NCBI GenBank assembly: GCA_000507305.1
Contig: DF239089.1
Span: 62,001-126,000 of the forward strand
Direction: 5' to 3'
DNA: 64,000 nt
DNA from: Breviolum minutum Mf 1.05b.01
Taxonomy: Eukaryota; Sar; Dinophyceae; Suessiales; Symbiodiniaceae
The position numbers and the translations under genes are program-made. A model generated the notes under the pieces. It did no database searches. It worked only from the letters and a program-made list of their open reading frames with translations, and had not been told where the DNA came from. Each line of letters begins with the position of its first letter. Position 1 is the first letter of the stretch. Below, piece after piece: positions 51,401-61,744 of the stretch.

Positions 51401-51496
51401 CTAGTTGGTGGTTTCAACCCATTTGAAAAATATGAGTCAAATTGGATCATTTTTTCCAAATAGGGATGAAAATAAAACAATATTTGAAACCAAACC
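51401..51496. repeat. Palindromic element family A, copy
   Basis: CTAGTTGGTGGTTTCAACCC ... ATTTGAAACCAAACCTCTCAG. Confidence 0.85.
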
Positions 51497-51524
51497 TCTC
51501 AGAATTTCTAGCACCAAAACCGTG

Positions 51525-51668
51525 CTATCGCTCCTTCTCATCCTCAAGCTCCTCTCGAAAGTGCACACTCTTGGTGCGGTTTCGAGTGCTGCCTGCAGTG
51601 GGATTTTTGTGTTTTCGTTTTGGAGCTCGTTTAACGGGATGCTTCGGTGGCTTCGTCGAAATGGGCAA
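51525..51668 (-). CDS. Candidate terminal exon with a PP1-docking-like motif
   Basis: Minus strand, 47 codons: LPISTKPPKHPVKRAPKRKH, KNPTAGSTRNRTKSVHFREE, LEDEKER then stop. A Lys/Arg/Pro-rich stretch like a nuclear-localisation region precedes KSVHF, which fits the RVxF consensus used by protein phosphatase 1 regulators, followed by acidic residues as is common. 28 of 43 codons are R-first. The plus strand has a Ser/Arg frame of lower score. RVxF matches occur by chance, so function is only suggested. Confidence 0.48.
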   Translation of the reverse strand: MPISTKPPKHPVKRAPKRKHKNPTAGSTRNRTKSVHFREELEDEKER

Positions 51669-51829
51669 TTAACATGACATTCCATTAAATACGGATTGGT
51701 TCATAGGGATAATCTTATATAATAATATATAATGTCTTATTAAAATCCCTGGGGAGAACCAGGGTTTCGTTTTTTTTGCTCAATGTGCTCTTCCTCCCAT
51801 GGTTCGAGGTTTGAAAGCTACTCCAGAAA

Positions 51830-51940
51830 TACTGTTGATGGAAGAAGTCCTGCACCAGTTGCTATGGTACGTATCTCATTCATCTACAGGGTTTCTCACA
51901 TTTTAGGTGGTTGTTTGGGATTTCTGAACCATCAACAGTA
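51830..51940. repeat. Palindromic element family L, copy
   Basis: TACTGTTGATGGAAGAAGTC ... GATTTCTGAACCATCAACAGTA. Confidence 0.75.
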
Positions 51941-52334
51941 GGGCCTTAAGTCTTCAGGGGTCACCATTTTCATCTTCAAACAAGGGCGAGGATAGCTTTG
52001 AGATGCAGGTCAGGATTGTTATGAGGCAAGTACCCACTGGTCACAGGGCCACCCAAAAAATATCCTTGGTGTGAAAACCTGCGAGGTTTTGTTGTTGGGA
52101 TATGTTGGGACGAAGTTTTTGGGCCAAAAAAGGGCTCTTGGTCAAGTGCCATTTTTTTTGAGGGGGAGGCATTCTCCAGTGAAAGTGGGCACGGCATAGC
52201 TAATAAATCCCGTCCCAATTCTGAAAATCCCAAAAGGGGGGCGGGGGGGTGAGTTGGCAAAGACTAATGATTTTTCAGAGAAGCACCGCAAACAAAAAAC
52301 CCAAACTCAATCACGAACCTAGGAACTTGTGTAT

Positions 52335-52425
52335 TGCTCTTTCTAGCATAATCATGGAAGTGTAAAATGGCTTCCCCAAAAAATAAGTTGCTTTGAATTA
52401 GGGTTTTCCACTTCCATGATTGTGA
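52335..52425. repeat. Palindromic element family M, copy 2
   Basis: AATCATGGAAGTGTAAAATG ... TTTTCCACTTCCATGATTG. Confidence 0.8.
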
Positions 52426-52475
52426 GAGAAATGGCACATGTTTCCAGAGAATACGCATTTTCTCATTCAACATGA

Positions 52476-52664
52476 TTGAAGAATAAACGTGCTGCAATGA
52501 CACAACAAAGAATGCACATTCCTCCATATGTTGCCACCTGTGCCGGGAACTTGTCCTTACAGCAGACCCAAGACCGAACTGCGACCCCACATTCAAGAAA
52601 AAGCGGGGCGAATGTCGAGAAGAAAACACTGGATTCAACATCGAAAAGAAATCAACTTCGTTAG
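52476..52664 (+). CDS. Candidate exon or gene end
   Basis: The plus frame reads TQQRMHIPPYVATCAGNLSL, QQTQDRTATPHSRKSGANVE, KKTLDSTSKRNQLR and stops at 52664. 26 of 43 codons in the second half are R-first. It competes with a 192-codon minus ORF (52264-52842), the longest in the window, which runs through a family M palindrome and is probably chance. Confidence 0.36.
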   Translation: MKNKRAAMTQQRMHIPPYVATCAGNLSLQQTQDRTATPHSRKSGANVEKKTLDSTSKRNQLR

Positions 52665-52744
52665 ATCCCCTTGGAGACCCGTCACATCGTACCAAGCATC
52701 TAGATGCACCTAGCATCTGACCACCCAAAGAACCGACACCATAC

Positions 52745-52891
52745 CTATCTCGACTCCTTGCCTTCACCATGTCCATCTCTCTTGGCATCCAAAGCCAAAG
52801 CAGTGCCCACACGGCTGCAACGATCTTCCAAAGGTAAAACACCTTGAACTCTCATCCCAGGAGTGGCAGCCGACATACCGGCATAGCTTTT
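52745..52891 (-). CDS. Candidate exon
   Basis: Minus frame: MSAATPGMRVQGVLPLEDRC, then SRVGTALALDAKRDGHGEGK ESR. 21 of 31 codons are R-first and 16 start with G. The stop TAG is immediately followed by GTATGG, so a donor may sit at the same place. Possible start ATG at 52876. Confidence 0.4.
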   Translation of the reverse strand, partial: KSYAGMSAATPGMRVQGVLPLEDRCSRVGTALALDAKRDGHGEGKESR

Positions 52892-52902
52892 CTAGTGATT
52901 CA

Positions 52903-53010
52903 GGTACCCCTCTAGAAAAACTGACATGATATCATATCTGACCCTGAGAAAAGGAAAATCATCTTCAAACTTGACTTTTCAGGGGGTACGTTAGTTCCCA
53001 GGAAGGCTGA
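52903..53010. repeat. Palindromic element, C/D-related
   Basis: TACCCCTCTAGAAAAACTGA ... GGTACGTTAGTTCCCAGGAAG, with AAAATCATCTTCAAA centre. Confidence 0.55.
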
Positions 53011-53755
53011 AGGTAATGGTTAATTGGTGGTTTGGCGCCTGGTGGTTTGGATTCCTGGCATCCTCTTTAGGATTTTTACGTACCGGGAGGTGTCCCGATT
53101 CGAATCCCAAACAAACCATCGTGATCAAAAGCACGAATTTACCGCCATTAGCCCCGAAAAGCCAGCTTTCATGGCAAACCCCAATTCTTTTAAGATGAGA
53201 CTACAGTATAGTTTCCAAATGTGCGGACCTGAAAAAAACCTAGACAAATCGTTCATGATATTTCGCCGATTTGAAGAATCATAAAATTTAATCATGTGGA
53301 TTATCTTGAGGGTTTGTTGCATAAAAAACTACCTTCTGAACCTACATATAAATGCATGTCTCAAAAAGTCATTGTCAAAAAAATGATAAGTTGATTGATT
53401 TTTGGTGTATGTGGGCCAGTTCATTTGGCATGTGTACGTGCCAAGTGCTACTACATGTACATGTCTACCAAGAATTGAGGACATCTGCTATGGCATTGTC
53501 TTTATAGCGACTTAGATTGCCCAGGATGCCAATGCCCTAAATGAAGGTTAAAAATAGGCATCCCCTACAAAAACACGAAAAAACAAATCCTGGTGGTGAT
53601 TGTTGCAGCAACGTTTCGGGGGCGAACCCGGTCACTAACAAGGAGATTTGAAAGATGACTGTATCCTGGGTGGCTTTACCAACCCGTCTAAAAATGGATC
53701 CTTGGACCCTGATCGGATCAGGGTTTTCCAAAGTACCAACATGAAATATTTCATA
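53011..53755. other. Stretch without a supported gene
   Basis: A degenerate family A-like pair may lie at about 53668-53768 (CTGGGTGGCTTTACCAACCC ... TTTCATACCAGCACCTGG). Frames at 53016-53322 show no bias. Confidence 0.3.
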
Positions 53756-53760
53756 CCAGC

Positions 53761-53877
53761 ACCTGGTAACCAAATGATTCAAAATGACCCACCTTTTCAT
53801 CCCCTAGTTGGAGGTCACTTAACCATCTCAAAAGGGTCAGTTAACCATTTCAAAAGGGTCACTTTGAATCACCAGGT
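53761..53877. repeat. Palindromic element family E, copy
   Basis: ACCTGGTAACCAAATGATTC ... GTCACTTTGAATCACCAGGT, with an AAAAGGGTCA duplication. Confidence 0.75.
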
Positions 53878-54040
53878 AAATTGATACTTGTTTCAGTTGT
53901 TTCATCATCACTTCTAACTCGAGCCACTTCCACCCTTTTGTTTCAGGAAACCTCCTGTTGTTTCGAAAACCCAGGGACCCAGTGCAGTGATAGATAGTTG
54001 GTTCACTCGTACCGTCCTTTTTTTTGTGAGCCTACATGTT

Positions 54041-54165
54041 TTGCTAAAAAAACACCCCTAAAAGTATCTAAAAGTAAACATGGAACCTAAAAAATCTTAA
54101 ATCATCTTCTAATTTCAAAACCTCCATGACTTTGGTGTCGTTATCTTGATCATTTTTCAGGGTGA
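54041..54165. repeat. Palindromic element family C, copy
   Basis: AACACCCCTAAAAGTATCTA ... ATCATTTTTCAGGGTGA, centre AAATCATCTTCTAATTTC. Confidence 0.55.
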
Positions 54166-54299
54166 AAAATCATGTTCCTATGTGGTTTGTGTGCCTAGCA
54201 TTCATCAAATTCTGTGCATTTCTGGCATCGAAAGTTTAAAAAAAAACACACACACACACGGACTTTGGGTGAAAAACATTGTTTTTTTTTTTGCGGGGT

Positions 54300-54420
54300 T
54301 TACACTCAGGTAAACTAACATAGCTGGCTGATTTCAATCCACCAATTGTAAGATATATTTCCTATAGTGGAAAACGGTGGATTTCCACCCATTGCTATGT
54401 TGGTTTACCAGGAGGGTATA
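54300..54420. repeat. Palindromic element family D, copy
   Basis: TACACTCAGGTAAACTAACA ... GCTATGTTGGTTTACCAGGA. Confidence 0.85.
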
Positions 54421-54605
54421 GGGTTTTTAGGGTTTTAGAATCCGAATCCTGTCGACTCCTGGGATCCAAGGAACTGATGGAAATTCCATTCGTATCTAAG
54501 GCTGTCATCAAATGAGCTGGTCCAATCCTCGGGAAAAAAAATCACCGTTGGCATTTCTACGGTACCATCCAAATGGAGGAATCCTCACCTATGTAAGCTG
54601 TATGT

Positions 54606-54710
54606 ACACCCCTGAAATTTAACATGGAACCTGAAAAGAAGTCCCTGGAAAAGGAGATTCATTTCGGAAACCATCATTTTCAGGTTCCATGTTAAATTTT
54701 GGGGGAGTAA
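54606..54710. repeat. Palindromic element family C, best-formed copy
   Basis: Arms ACCCCTGAAATTTAACATGG and CCATGTTAAATTTTGGGGGA. Confidence 0.85.
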
Positions 54711-54714
54711 GGCT

Positions 54715-54796
54715 TATGTAAGGGAAAACCCGCCCTTACAAAAAGGCCTTGTCACGTTCAGTACCTCGATTTTAGGTACCGAAAACTTCTTGGTGA
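54715..54796. repeat. Palindromic element family I, right half
   Basis: CTCGATTTTAGGTACCGAAA to CTTGGTGA. Adjoins the family C copy. Confidence 0.65.
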
Positions 54797-55760
54797 TAAA
54801 AGAATGGAGTGGAGTGTGTAAACCTCGGTCCAACCCGGGGGGTGAAAGAAGTCCTTATATAGTATATGGTGTTTTACAAAGGTTTTTTTCAATATAAGGA
54901 TCTTTATAACTAGACCGTGTGTTACATAACATGTGGAAAACACTTTATATGTATGAATATAATCAAAGATATTTTATGATTTTATGTATAGAAACATAAA
55001 TATGAATATGCACCACTATAATACTATGCAAGAACAAAAAATAAATTAATATAGTATTATATGATCTAAAATTCAAGAATCAAATATAATATATGCACAA
55101 CATGTATGCAACACTCCCTGAAACTAACAGCAAACGTTCTGAACATTGGTGGTTGGGAAGTTCTTGTATATTTGCATATAGCTAGACGCTGTATCATGCT
55201 TTTGAAAATATGCAACAATTGCAATGTATATAAATAAAGATACATCAGATACATCTCATATCATCTAAAGTCTTTATGAAGTTTACAAGAGAAATACTAC
55301 GTGCCAGTCACAGTCGTAGTCAATAGATAGCAAACTTAAAAAACAAAAAAAACCTCTGGAACTTGAACTACTCACTGCACATGCTCGACAAACTCAGCGA
55401 GCCGGTCTGGGTAAAAAGTGGTAACTGTGTTTTTCCCAAAAGAAGGGGAACAAAAACCCAAGGAAAAACAATCACATCTTGTTATCCTTCTTGTTAAAAT
55501 GCCAGTGAGAAAGTATGGCCGCCAATTTGGGATCCACTGATTTCAGTGTTTCAGGATGCTCGTGTTTTTTTTTGGAAAAATTATGGAAAGGTTTCAAATC
55601 CCAACAGCCAATGAATTTATTCAAGTCGGTCAAGTTGGGACAGCTCTAAAAATTACCGAAAAAAAACAAACACATGGCATCCATTGGAAAAATCACCCCA
55701 AACTGCCCAGTGGACCCATAGGAGCTTCAAGTGGATGCAAATAACCTCACCTTGCGATGC
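54797..55760. other. Stretch without a supported gene
   Basis: AT-rich. It holds a left half of family B (CACTCCCTGAAACTAACAGC) at 55111-55166. No coding bias. Confidence 0.4.
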
Positions 55761-55763
55761 AAA

Positions 55764-55868
55764 TACCCTCCCTGAAAGTAACATAGCCCATGAAAATCCC
55801 CATTTTTGCCTGGCAAATACCATCAAAATGATGGATTTTCCATGGCTATGTGAGTTTCTTGGAGGGTA
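55764..55868. repeat. Palindromic element family B, copy
   Basis: TACCCTCCCTGAAAGTAACA ... CTATGTGAGTTTCTTGGAGGGTA. Confidence 0.85.
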
Positions 55869-56735
55869 ACCCCACCTGTTACTGGGAGTCCCCCTGGTAG
55901 CATCCCAAAGTCTCACATGAAGTTATCTCTTCCGGGCCCCATGAACCAAGGTGACCAAGGTGAGCAAGTTGAGCTTACTAAGGTTTTTTTCAAGCACTGA
56001 ACCAGTGCAAAACCGTAAATGTTTACACAAAGCAACTAATTACACCAGGGTAAAAGTAGATGGCACAGTTACCATGTATTCGTTTGTATAAGCCCTGTAT
56101 TAACCCACCTTTTGGGGACTGTACCTTTTGGGGACTGTGCCATGTACTTTGACCATGGGGTATTAATATTTACAAACAACATATGATTTGAAAACAAGTA
56201 AGGTACAGTGTCACCAAAGAAATTTTGCCAAGAAACAGTAATTTTATCCTTGGACCCAATTCGCTGTTCATCACTTGGCCAGCAATCAATTGCATCTCAA
56301 GAATTGGCACTGTACCTGCAGCTGGGCATTCGGGGGTTTGCCAAACATTGCCGGACCACCACGTTTCATTGGATATATTTGTATCTATCTATCCAAAAAT
56401 AAATATAAAAATATATGTGCGGGTATTTACATCTATACATTTGCAGGTACAATATACATACAAAACATTCAAAACAAAAATCATATTACGTATAAGTATG
56501 ATTCATGAACAAAAAACACCATCAAGTCAAAATATTTTTGTTGGGACTCTTCACCCCCGAAAAGCCTCCCGCATCCCGACGGGGTTTGGCGCCTAGATTG
56601 TTCAACATCACACACAATGGCACCTCCATGCAAGTTCGGTGCGGGGTGAAAACCCCGGTAAAAGGGGGGGTCAACACATGGGTCGATTTGAAGTATATAC
56701 ACCTTAATGCTACACACTGGATGTTAGTGGTTAAT
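55869..56735. other. Stretch with weak frames
   Basis: Plus (56505-56813) and minus (56522-56857) frames overlap near 56540-56740, reading SRRGLAPRLFNITHNGTSMQ and VDPPFYRGFHPAPNLHGGAI respectively. Neither has splice support. Confidence 0.25.
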
Positions 56736-56736
56736 A

Positions 56737-56905
56737 AGCATGGTGATGGTGATCGTAAGTCCACTTTCAGTAGGGTTGTGGGACCCCTTCCAAATGGCTT
56801 ACATGGCTTATAAATGGGAATTACTAAGCACATACTAACTGGGATGATCATCCACATGCCAGTTGTAACTCCACTTATAGGGGTTATAAGTTATAACTAA
56901 CCCCA
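56737..56905. repeat. Palindromic element family J-related
   Basis: TTAATAAGCATGGTGATGGT ... ACTAACTGGGATGATCATCC, with TTGTGGGACCCCTTCCAA shared with 60390-60537. Confidence 0.55.
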
Positions 56906-56940
56906 GTGTTCGGCCTAGGGGTGACTTATAATAACTCCTT

Positions 56941-57163
56941 TTATAACGATCGTAGGCGGCCACATCTTGTACAAATTATGAGACAAGGCAGGATTGATTG
57001 TAGTTTCCACTCGGAGGTGGTTTGGATAGCATGGATCGCACGCACCCAAAAAGTGTCACAATCATCAGCTGAATGCAACCCCCAACCAAAATCTGCTTCA
57101 AAAAGGGTGATGTCCAAGCTGAAGGGGTCCGTTTCATCTTCCGGTTTTGCGGCACGGTGTTTC
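56941..57163 (-). CDS. Candidate exon, acidic, with acceptor
   Basis: Minus strand: acceptor CTGTTTTTTTGGGTACCTGAAG ends at 57164. The exon reads KHRAAKPEDETDPFSLDITL, FEADFGWGLHSADDCDTFWV, RAIHAIQTTSEWK, and stops at 56941 after a less convincing tail. 32 of 53 codons are R-first and 20 start with G, against 44% on plus. Function unknown. Confidence 0.47.
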
Positions 57164-57289
57164 CTTCAGGTACCCAAAAAAACAGTTCTAAAGGTACTTC
57201 CTTCCCTCCTTGGCTTGGACACACCCCTATCTCGGGAAGCAATTTTGAATGGGCAAAGAGCCAACCCAGAACGTTAAAAATATTGACAA

Positions 57290-57386
57290 AAATCAAGGTT
57301 TGGGTCTCCTGGCCCAAAAAGGCCTTCGGACCGGAGGTCCTGGGCTCTCTCAATGTGCCATCAAACACATGCGCTGCATCTACCAT
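57290..57386 (-). CDS. Candidate exon upstream of the 56941-57163 exon
   Basis: The minus frame reads MVDAAHVFDGTLREPRTSGP KAFLGQETQ. 21 of 32 codons are R-first and 12 start with G. No clear GT donor follows (CCAG|GAGACC would be non-canonical). A family A element lies directly upstream. Confidence 0.4.
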
Positions 57387-57418
57387 GACAAGTTTTTACA
57401 TCGGATACCTCAGATATA

Positions 57419-57522
57419 TCTGATTGGTGGTTGAACCAACCCATCTGAAAAATATGAGTCAAAATGGGTTCATCTTCCCTATAGGGGTGAAAATAAAAAA
57501 CATATTTGAAACCACCACCCAG
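57419..57522. repeat. Palindromic element family A (GGTTGAACCAACC subtype)
   Basis: TGATTGGTGGTTGAACCAAC ... ATTTGAAACCACCACCCAG. Confidence 0.9.
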
Positions 57523-57711
57523 TATATCCCAAAAAGATACCTTTGGGACTCCCAGATATGTCATATGCAAATTTCAAAATAAAAGTATCCTTTGAGTTAT
57601 GGACTCCCAAGAAATAAAAGTCTTAGATTCTTTTTTTTTCCTAAGTAGATATGCCAAAAAAAACACATCCCCAACTATATACGTACTTAAACGTCATCGG
57701 CAAGGGACTAT

Positions 57712-57850
57712 CCTCCCCGAAATTAGCAGTTCGGCCGGAAAATTCCCGCCTGAAAATTGATGCGGGAGGAAGACTGACTCCTTTCCTTTTTTTTTTTGAT
57801 TTCGGCCTATGTCCAAGGACTCTTGCTTGTTGAAACTTCGGGGGTGTATC
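57712..57850. repeat. Palindromic element C-related, GC-modified arms
   Basis: CCTCCCCGAAATTAGCAGTT ... TTGTTGAAACTTCGGGGGTG. Confidence 0.5.
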
Positions 57851-57891
57851 TGCTCCAGATCGCTTCGCGATCTTCTCAGTTCAAACACTCC

Positions 57892-57974
57892 CTAGTTTGT
57901 GATTTCAAGCCAATTGAACGGATCATTTCCCCAACTATTTAGTTGTAAAAAAAATCTTTGAAACCACCACCTAG
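57892..57974. repeat. Palindromic element family A, shortened copy
   Basis: CTAGTTTGTGATTTCAAGCC ... TTTGAAACCACCACCTAG. On minus it starts GTGGTGG directly after an exon-like frame. Confidence 0.8.
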
Positions 57975-57975
57975 C

Positions 57976-58167
57976 TCCCGTTTCCCGTGTAAAAATGGCA
58001 CCTTTCGTGGAACATGTTTCGCAAGTTGCGACATGATGGTCTCCACAATTTCCTGTGAAATGCTGGCAGGATGTTGTCATGACAAATGACCGGAACCGAT
58101 TCCAAAGATGGCAAGCAGGAAAATCCATGAACATGCAGCAAACGTTCGATATAGGGAAATTTCCCAT
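57976..58167 (-). CDS. Candidate exon abutting a family A element
   Basis: The minus frame reads MGNFPISNVCCMFMDFPACH, later FTGNCGDHHVATCETCSTKG AIFTRETGA and then CTAG|GTGGTGG of the element. 35 of 59 codons are R-first. The Cys/His pairs (C..DHH...C..C) could bind metal. A second minus frame (57971-58192) is open but scores 42%. Confidence 0.36.
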
Positions 58168-58493
58168 CTTCGTGGGTCATATAGTGGGTCATATGGGTCC
58201 ATCTTGAATCTTTATGTTTGTTTTACCGGAGTGCCAAAGGAAATTCTGTAACCCTAAGGATCATTGAACCCTGAAAACTGGCTATTTTGAGGACCCTATC
58301 CCCTGCTATATAGGTTCAAACCCTTCCATTGGAGGGTCCAAGATTCTTAGGGAAGATGAAATCAACTTAAGTCAATTGAACTGTGGTTTCTTGGCCTGAA
58401 GTTTAAGAAAAAAGCGGAGATTTTCGTGGGAAAACTTTTGAGACACAGAAGGGGTCCAAGCATCCCAAAGAAAGAAAGGGATGCCTATTCCAA

Positions 58494-58557
58494 GCATCCA
58501 TATTCCAACCCCAACCATTTTCAGGTGGGCTTGCTGTTAGTTTCAGGGAGGGTACTT
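58494..58557. repeat. Palindromic element family B, right half
   Basis: CCATTTTCAGGTGGGCTTGC to GTTAGTTTCAGGGAGGGTA. Confidence 0.75.
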
Positions 58558-58681
58558 AATCTACAAATCTGAAATTCTTCACTGCATGTTTCTCAACAGT
58601 TTTTTTTGTCGTGTCACCATCCGTCCCTCAAGGATCATTCCCTAAAGATGATATAACAGACACACAACTACCCATGTAAGG

Positions 58682-58870
58682 ATGTATATATCCAAATTGG
58701 AATTCCACACTCAAGATGTCAAGATGTCAAATGAAACAAAACTGAGAGACAATTCTGAAGAGTCGTTCAGCCATGAAATGCTTCGGTGCCAATCACGGAA
58801 CCAAAAATCGCTCAAAAATCGCCTCCCAAAAATCTCAACCACCAGCCACTGGTTCAGGAAGATACTTTGA
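58682..58870 (+). CDS. Candidate exon
   Basis: The plus frame reads KMSNETKLRDNSEESFSHEM, LRCQSRNQKSLKNRLPKIST, ending at 58870. 31 of 59 codons are R-first. Same strand and frame as the segment at 58934. Confidence 0.33.
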   Translation: MYISKLEFHTQDVKMSNETKLRDNSEESFSHEMLRCQSRNQKSLKNRLPKISTTSHWFRKIL

Positions 58871-58933
58871 TCGAACCAGCCAGCATTCTGATGTTGGGTC
58901 CTGCCTAAATTACCTCAACAGTGGAATTTTCCA

Positions 58934-59173
58934 GTGGATGTAGTGAAGGTTAAAAAGACAATTCCCTGTATAAAAACTAGAATAGATTCTGGCTACCCAC
59001 TTAGTTCCCAGGGTGTTGGCAACTGCATCTGCGTTCTTTTCACGAATATTCATACCCTAGCCGCTAGCCGTGGCGAACATTTTGAATTTTTGAGAACATT
59101 TCCAACCAAGAACAGCAGCTCATATCGTTGCAGAAAACAATCAGACATAAGCAAACGCCAATCAAAAAAATAG
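58934..59173 (+). CDS. Candidate terminal exon, basic C-terminus
   Basis: After acceptor-like AATTTTCCAG the frame reads MDVVKVKKTIPCIKTRIDSG, YPLSSQGVGNCICVLFTNIH, later FPTKNSSSYRCRKQSDISKR and QSKK to a stop at 59173. 48 of 79 codons are R-first. Function unknown. Confidence 0.42.
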   Translation: MDVVKVKKTIPCIKTRIDSGYPLSSQGVGNCICVLFTNIHTLAASRGEHFEFLRTFPTKNSSSYRCRKQSDISKRQSKK

Positions 59174-59214
59174 AAGGCCTCAAAAATAGACGCTTTACTT
59201 CAAGGGATCAGATT

Positions 59215-59311
59215 TTACCCTCCAGGGGATTAACATATCACACCTGGGGAAAAGGGAAATCATCTTCAAAATGCCATTTTTGGGGGATATGTTAGGCAAC
59301 CCTGGAGGGTA
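59215..59311. repeat. Palindromic element D-related
   Basis: TACCCTCCAGGGGATTAACA ... TGTTAGGCAACCCTGGAGGGTA. Confidence 0.7.
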
Positions 59312-59517
59312 CCCTTTAAAAAACAATTTCATACAATGGCACCCCACCACGTCTCAAAAACATCCAGACCTCCACGATGTTAAGTTTGAGAACCCTTCTG
59401 CGCTACGCATTTCGGGAAGAGAAAAAACGAACGCGGGGCCTTGGGCATCTGCATATGTTTTCCATGTTGTTGCTTAAGTCCAATTCCAAAAAGTTCGGAA
59501 ACCCCCCACTTGATTTT

Positions 59518-59620
59518 TCGAGTTGGTATTTCAACCCATTTGAAAGATTTGTTCGTCAAATTGGATCATTTCCCCAACTTTCGGGGTGAAAATAAAACAT
59601 AATTGAGTTGCCACCACCTG
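59518..59620. repeat. Palindromic element family A, diverged copy
   Basis: CGAGTTGGTATTTCAACCCA ... TTGAGTTGCCACCACCTGG. Confidence 0.8.
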
Positions 59621-59931
59621 GACCTTCATTTACCATCAGTTTAAGCCAAATGTATAGATGAATATTCTAGTTTCATGGGATCCAAACCCCTAGGTTTTTT
59701 TTCCCCCTGGTCACCAGTCCTTTGCTGTGGTGCTGGAAGTTGCTTTCACCCTTAATCCAGGTTCACCATGGATCCCGAGGCCCACCTGGAACTTCAGCGA
59801 AAGGTCACGCGATTTGAAGTTGATGTTTTTTTTAGGTATAGTGAGAAGTTGTGAAAGCAACTACTGTAATTACCAAGGAAGGTTTTAACGTTTCATTTTT
59901 TTAAGAAACGGCTGGAAACAAGACATACCTG

Positions 59932-60391
59932 TTATTTGTTCAAGACTCTTGTTTTTAGATAGTGATGTCTTAATGTGTTTTTTTTATGTAAGCGTCTCTT
60001 CAATTGCGACATGCCCAAAAAAAACAGAAAATTATTGGAACAAGTGGTAACTGTCCAACCCTCTTTCAAATAATCACCCTGTTTTCCATGCCTTCTATAT
60101 AGTTGGTCCAATTTTGGTCCAAGTTCTGAAAACATGCTGTTCAAAGGGTACCGAGATGCCATGTCATGGAAGAAGCAAAAAATCATGGCAGTTTTGGAAT
60201 CAATTTCAGGCTTCAAACATCAAAGCCATTTTGAAGCATTGGAAAATTTCATGTTTGGAATACCTTGGGTGTGGCCCCTTCCCAGTGGCAAGTAAAAGGT
60301 TGGATTGGGGTCCTCTGCTATCCTCTACTACTGAACATGAAATAATCCTCGTCTGTTGCAGGGAGGGGGCCATACAAACTTGGTAGATCAT
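59932..60391. CDS. Coding-like island, strand undecided
   Basis: Plus (60114-60386): TCCSKGTEMPCHGRSKKSWQ, FWNQFQASNIKAILKHWKIS, LDWGPLLSSTTEHEIILVCC, 47 of 89 codons R-first. Minus (59932-60216): FFHDMASRYPLNSMFSELGP, KLDQLYRRHGKQGDYLKEGW, 37 of 74. Minus (60206-60391): SLQQTRIISCSVVEDSRGPQ. Both strands are open for about 90 codons, so real coding on one is likely. Confidence 0.35.
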
Positions 60392-60537
60392 CAGTTAGTA
60401 AGTGGTTTATAACATTTAATAACGATGGTTTGTAAGTCCCCTAAGTGGGGTTGTGGGACCCCTTCCAAGTTGGCCGAAATTCATGGCTGAAGCAAATTGG
60501 GGTTACTATCCAACTACTTACTGGGGGCCCATCATCC
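60390..60537. repeat. Palindromic element family J-related
   Basis: AGTTAGTAAGTGGTTTATAA ... ACTATCCAACTACTTACTGG, containing GTGGGACCCCTTCCAA. Confidence 0.6.
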
Positions 60538-60538
60538 A

Positions 60539-60664
60539 AGCAAGGAATACCATAAAATACATGAATTGCGCCACAAGTGGTTTTTAAATGTTTTTAATGC
60601 TAGTACCAGCCAGTACCTCCATCTCATCTGCTGGAATGGGTCGTGCCTCAAAGGAATGCTCGTT
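60539..60664 (+). CDS. Candidate exon with donor
   Basis: The plus frame reads SKEYHKIHELRHKWFLNVFN, ASTSQYLHLICWNGSCLKGM, LVPREGNH before a donor-like CACG|GTGAGA. 27 of 49 codons are R-first. It may follow the plus frame ending at 60386, with the family J element in between. Confidence 0.3.
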
Positions 60665-60793
60665 CCAAGAGAGGGAAATCACGGTGAGAAACAAAAAAAG
60701 TGGAGTAGGATTGAGCCACCATGTGAAGATAGTGCAGTCTCACATGTATAATTTATAATCATCAATTAATAGTAACCTTTAAAAAGAATCAAT

Positions 60794-60794
60794 G

Positions 60795-60829
<35 letters not shown>

Positions 60830-60844
60830 TGCCCTCGCCCCCAN

Positions 60845-60879
<35 letters not shown>

Positions 60880-60895
60880 AAAATAAATAGATAGT
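60794..60895. repeat. TA, GAAA and GATA microsatellites with one N
   Basis: (TA)n at 60794-60828, then (GAAA)n/(GATA)n at 60845-60895. N at 60844. Confidence 0.95.
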
Positions 60896-61013
60896 TATAT
60901 ATGTCAAATGAACTCTGAAATGATATCAACACACACATGTCTTTTGAGACTTTGAGAACATGAGAAAAATAAACCTTAGTCTAAAACACACATTGAACAT
61001 ATGGAAAGAAAAA

Positions 61014-61123
61014 CTGGTTGGTGGTTGAACCAACCCATCTGAAAAATATGCTCGTCAAAATGGGTTCATCTTCCCAATAATGGGGGTGAAAATAAGAAAA
61101 ATATTTGCGTTGCCACCACATAG
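61014..61123. repeat. Palindromic element family A (GGTTGAACCAACC subtype)
   Basis: CTGGTTGGTGGTTGAACCAA ... TTTGCGTTGCCACCACATAG. Confidence 0.85.
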
Positions 61124-61129
61124 ACAAAT

Positions 61130-61490
61130 CATGAAGGTTGAAGGGAAAAACGGAATCCCAAAAAAAGATTTGCAACACGCCAGGTGGGCCCAGGTGGGAC
61201 CCAAAAAACACCACATCATTTTGTTTAACCAAATGCGAAAAAAAACGCAATGTGTCACAACTTGGGCGACCCGAGCAGGTAACATCCCAGGAATACTGCA
61301 AGAATTAAAGCTCACCTTAGCTGACGGGCTGGAGCCAAAAAATCTCATCTAAACCAAACCTTTATTTTTCTGACATTGTTTGGGTCCAAAATAGTTATTT
61401 TTCGGAAGTGTCCTGTCCAGGACATGTCAGGACAGATCAGTACTATGATGTGTGGATTAAAACTAAAACCGACTTCCAGGGGGGGGGGAA
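61130..61490. other. Stretch with weak frames
   Basis: Plus frame 61080-61352 and minus frames overlap without splice support. A short tandem CAGGTGGGC/CCAGGTGGGAC lies near 61180. Confidence 0.3.
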
Positions 61491-61499
61491 CAAAAAACA

Positions 61500-61601
61500 C
61501 ATCTACCGCCCTCTAGGGAACTAACTCCCACCTTTGGAAAAAAAAGAAACATCTTCAAAAATTGATTTTTGGGATATGTTATCTCCCAGGAAGGGTACCC
61601 T
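61500..61601. repeat. Palindromic element D-related
   Basis: TACCGCCCTCTAGGGAACTA ... ATGTTATCTCCCAGGAAGGGTA. Confidence 0.6.
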
Positions 61602-61744
61602 AGCCAATTTGATCTACAGAATCTAAACAACTTATCCATTATTATTTTGTGATTGAATCGAAGATTCTGCAGGTTGGGAAACATCGAACAAAAACCTGTG
61701 GTGAACATCCAGCAAATCATTCTTTAAACTGGAAGAATTTACTT

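Noticed and set aside
52264-52842. Longest ORF in the window (192 codons, minus)
   Set aside because: Frames of this length are close to what chance gives over 64 kb in six frames. It runs straight through a family M palindrome, and parts of it are overlapped by better-scoring frames.
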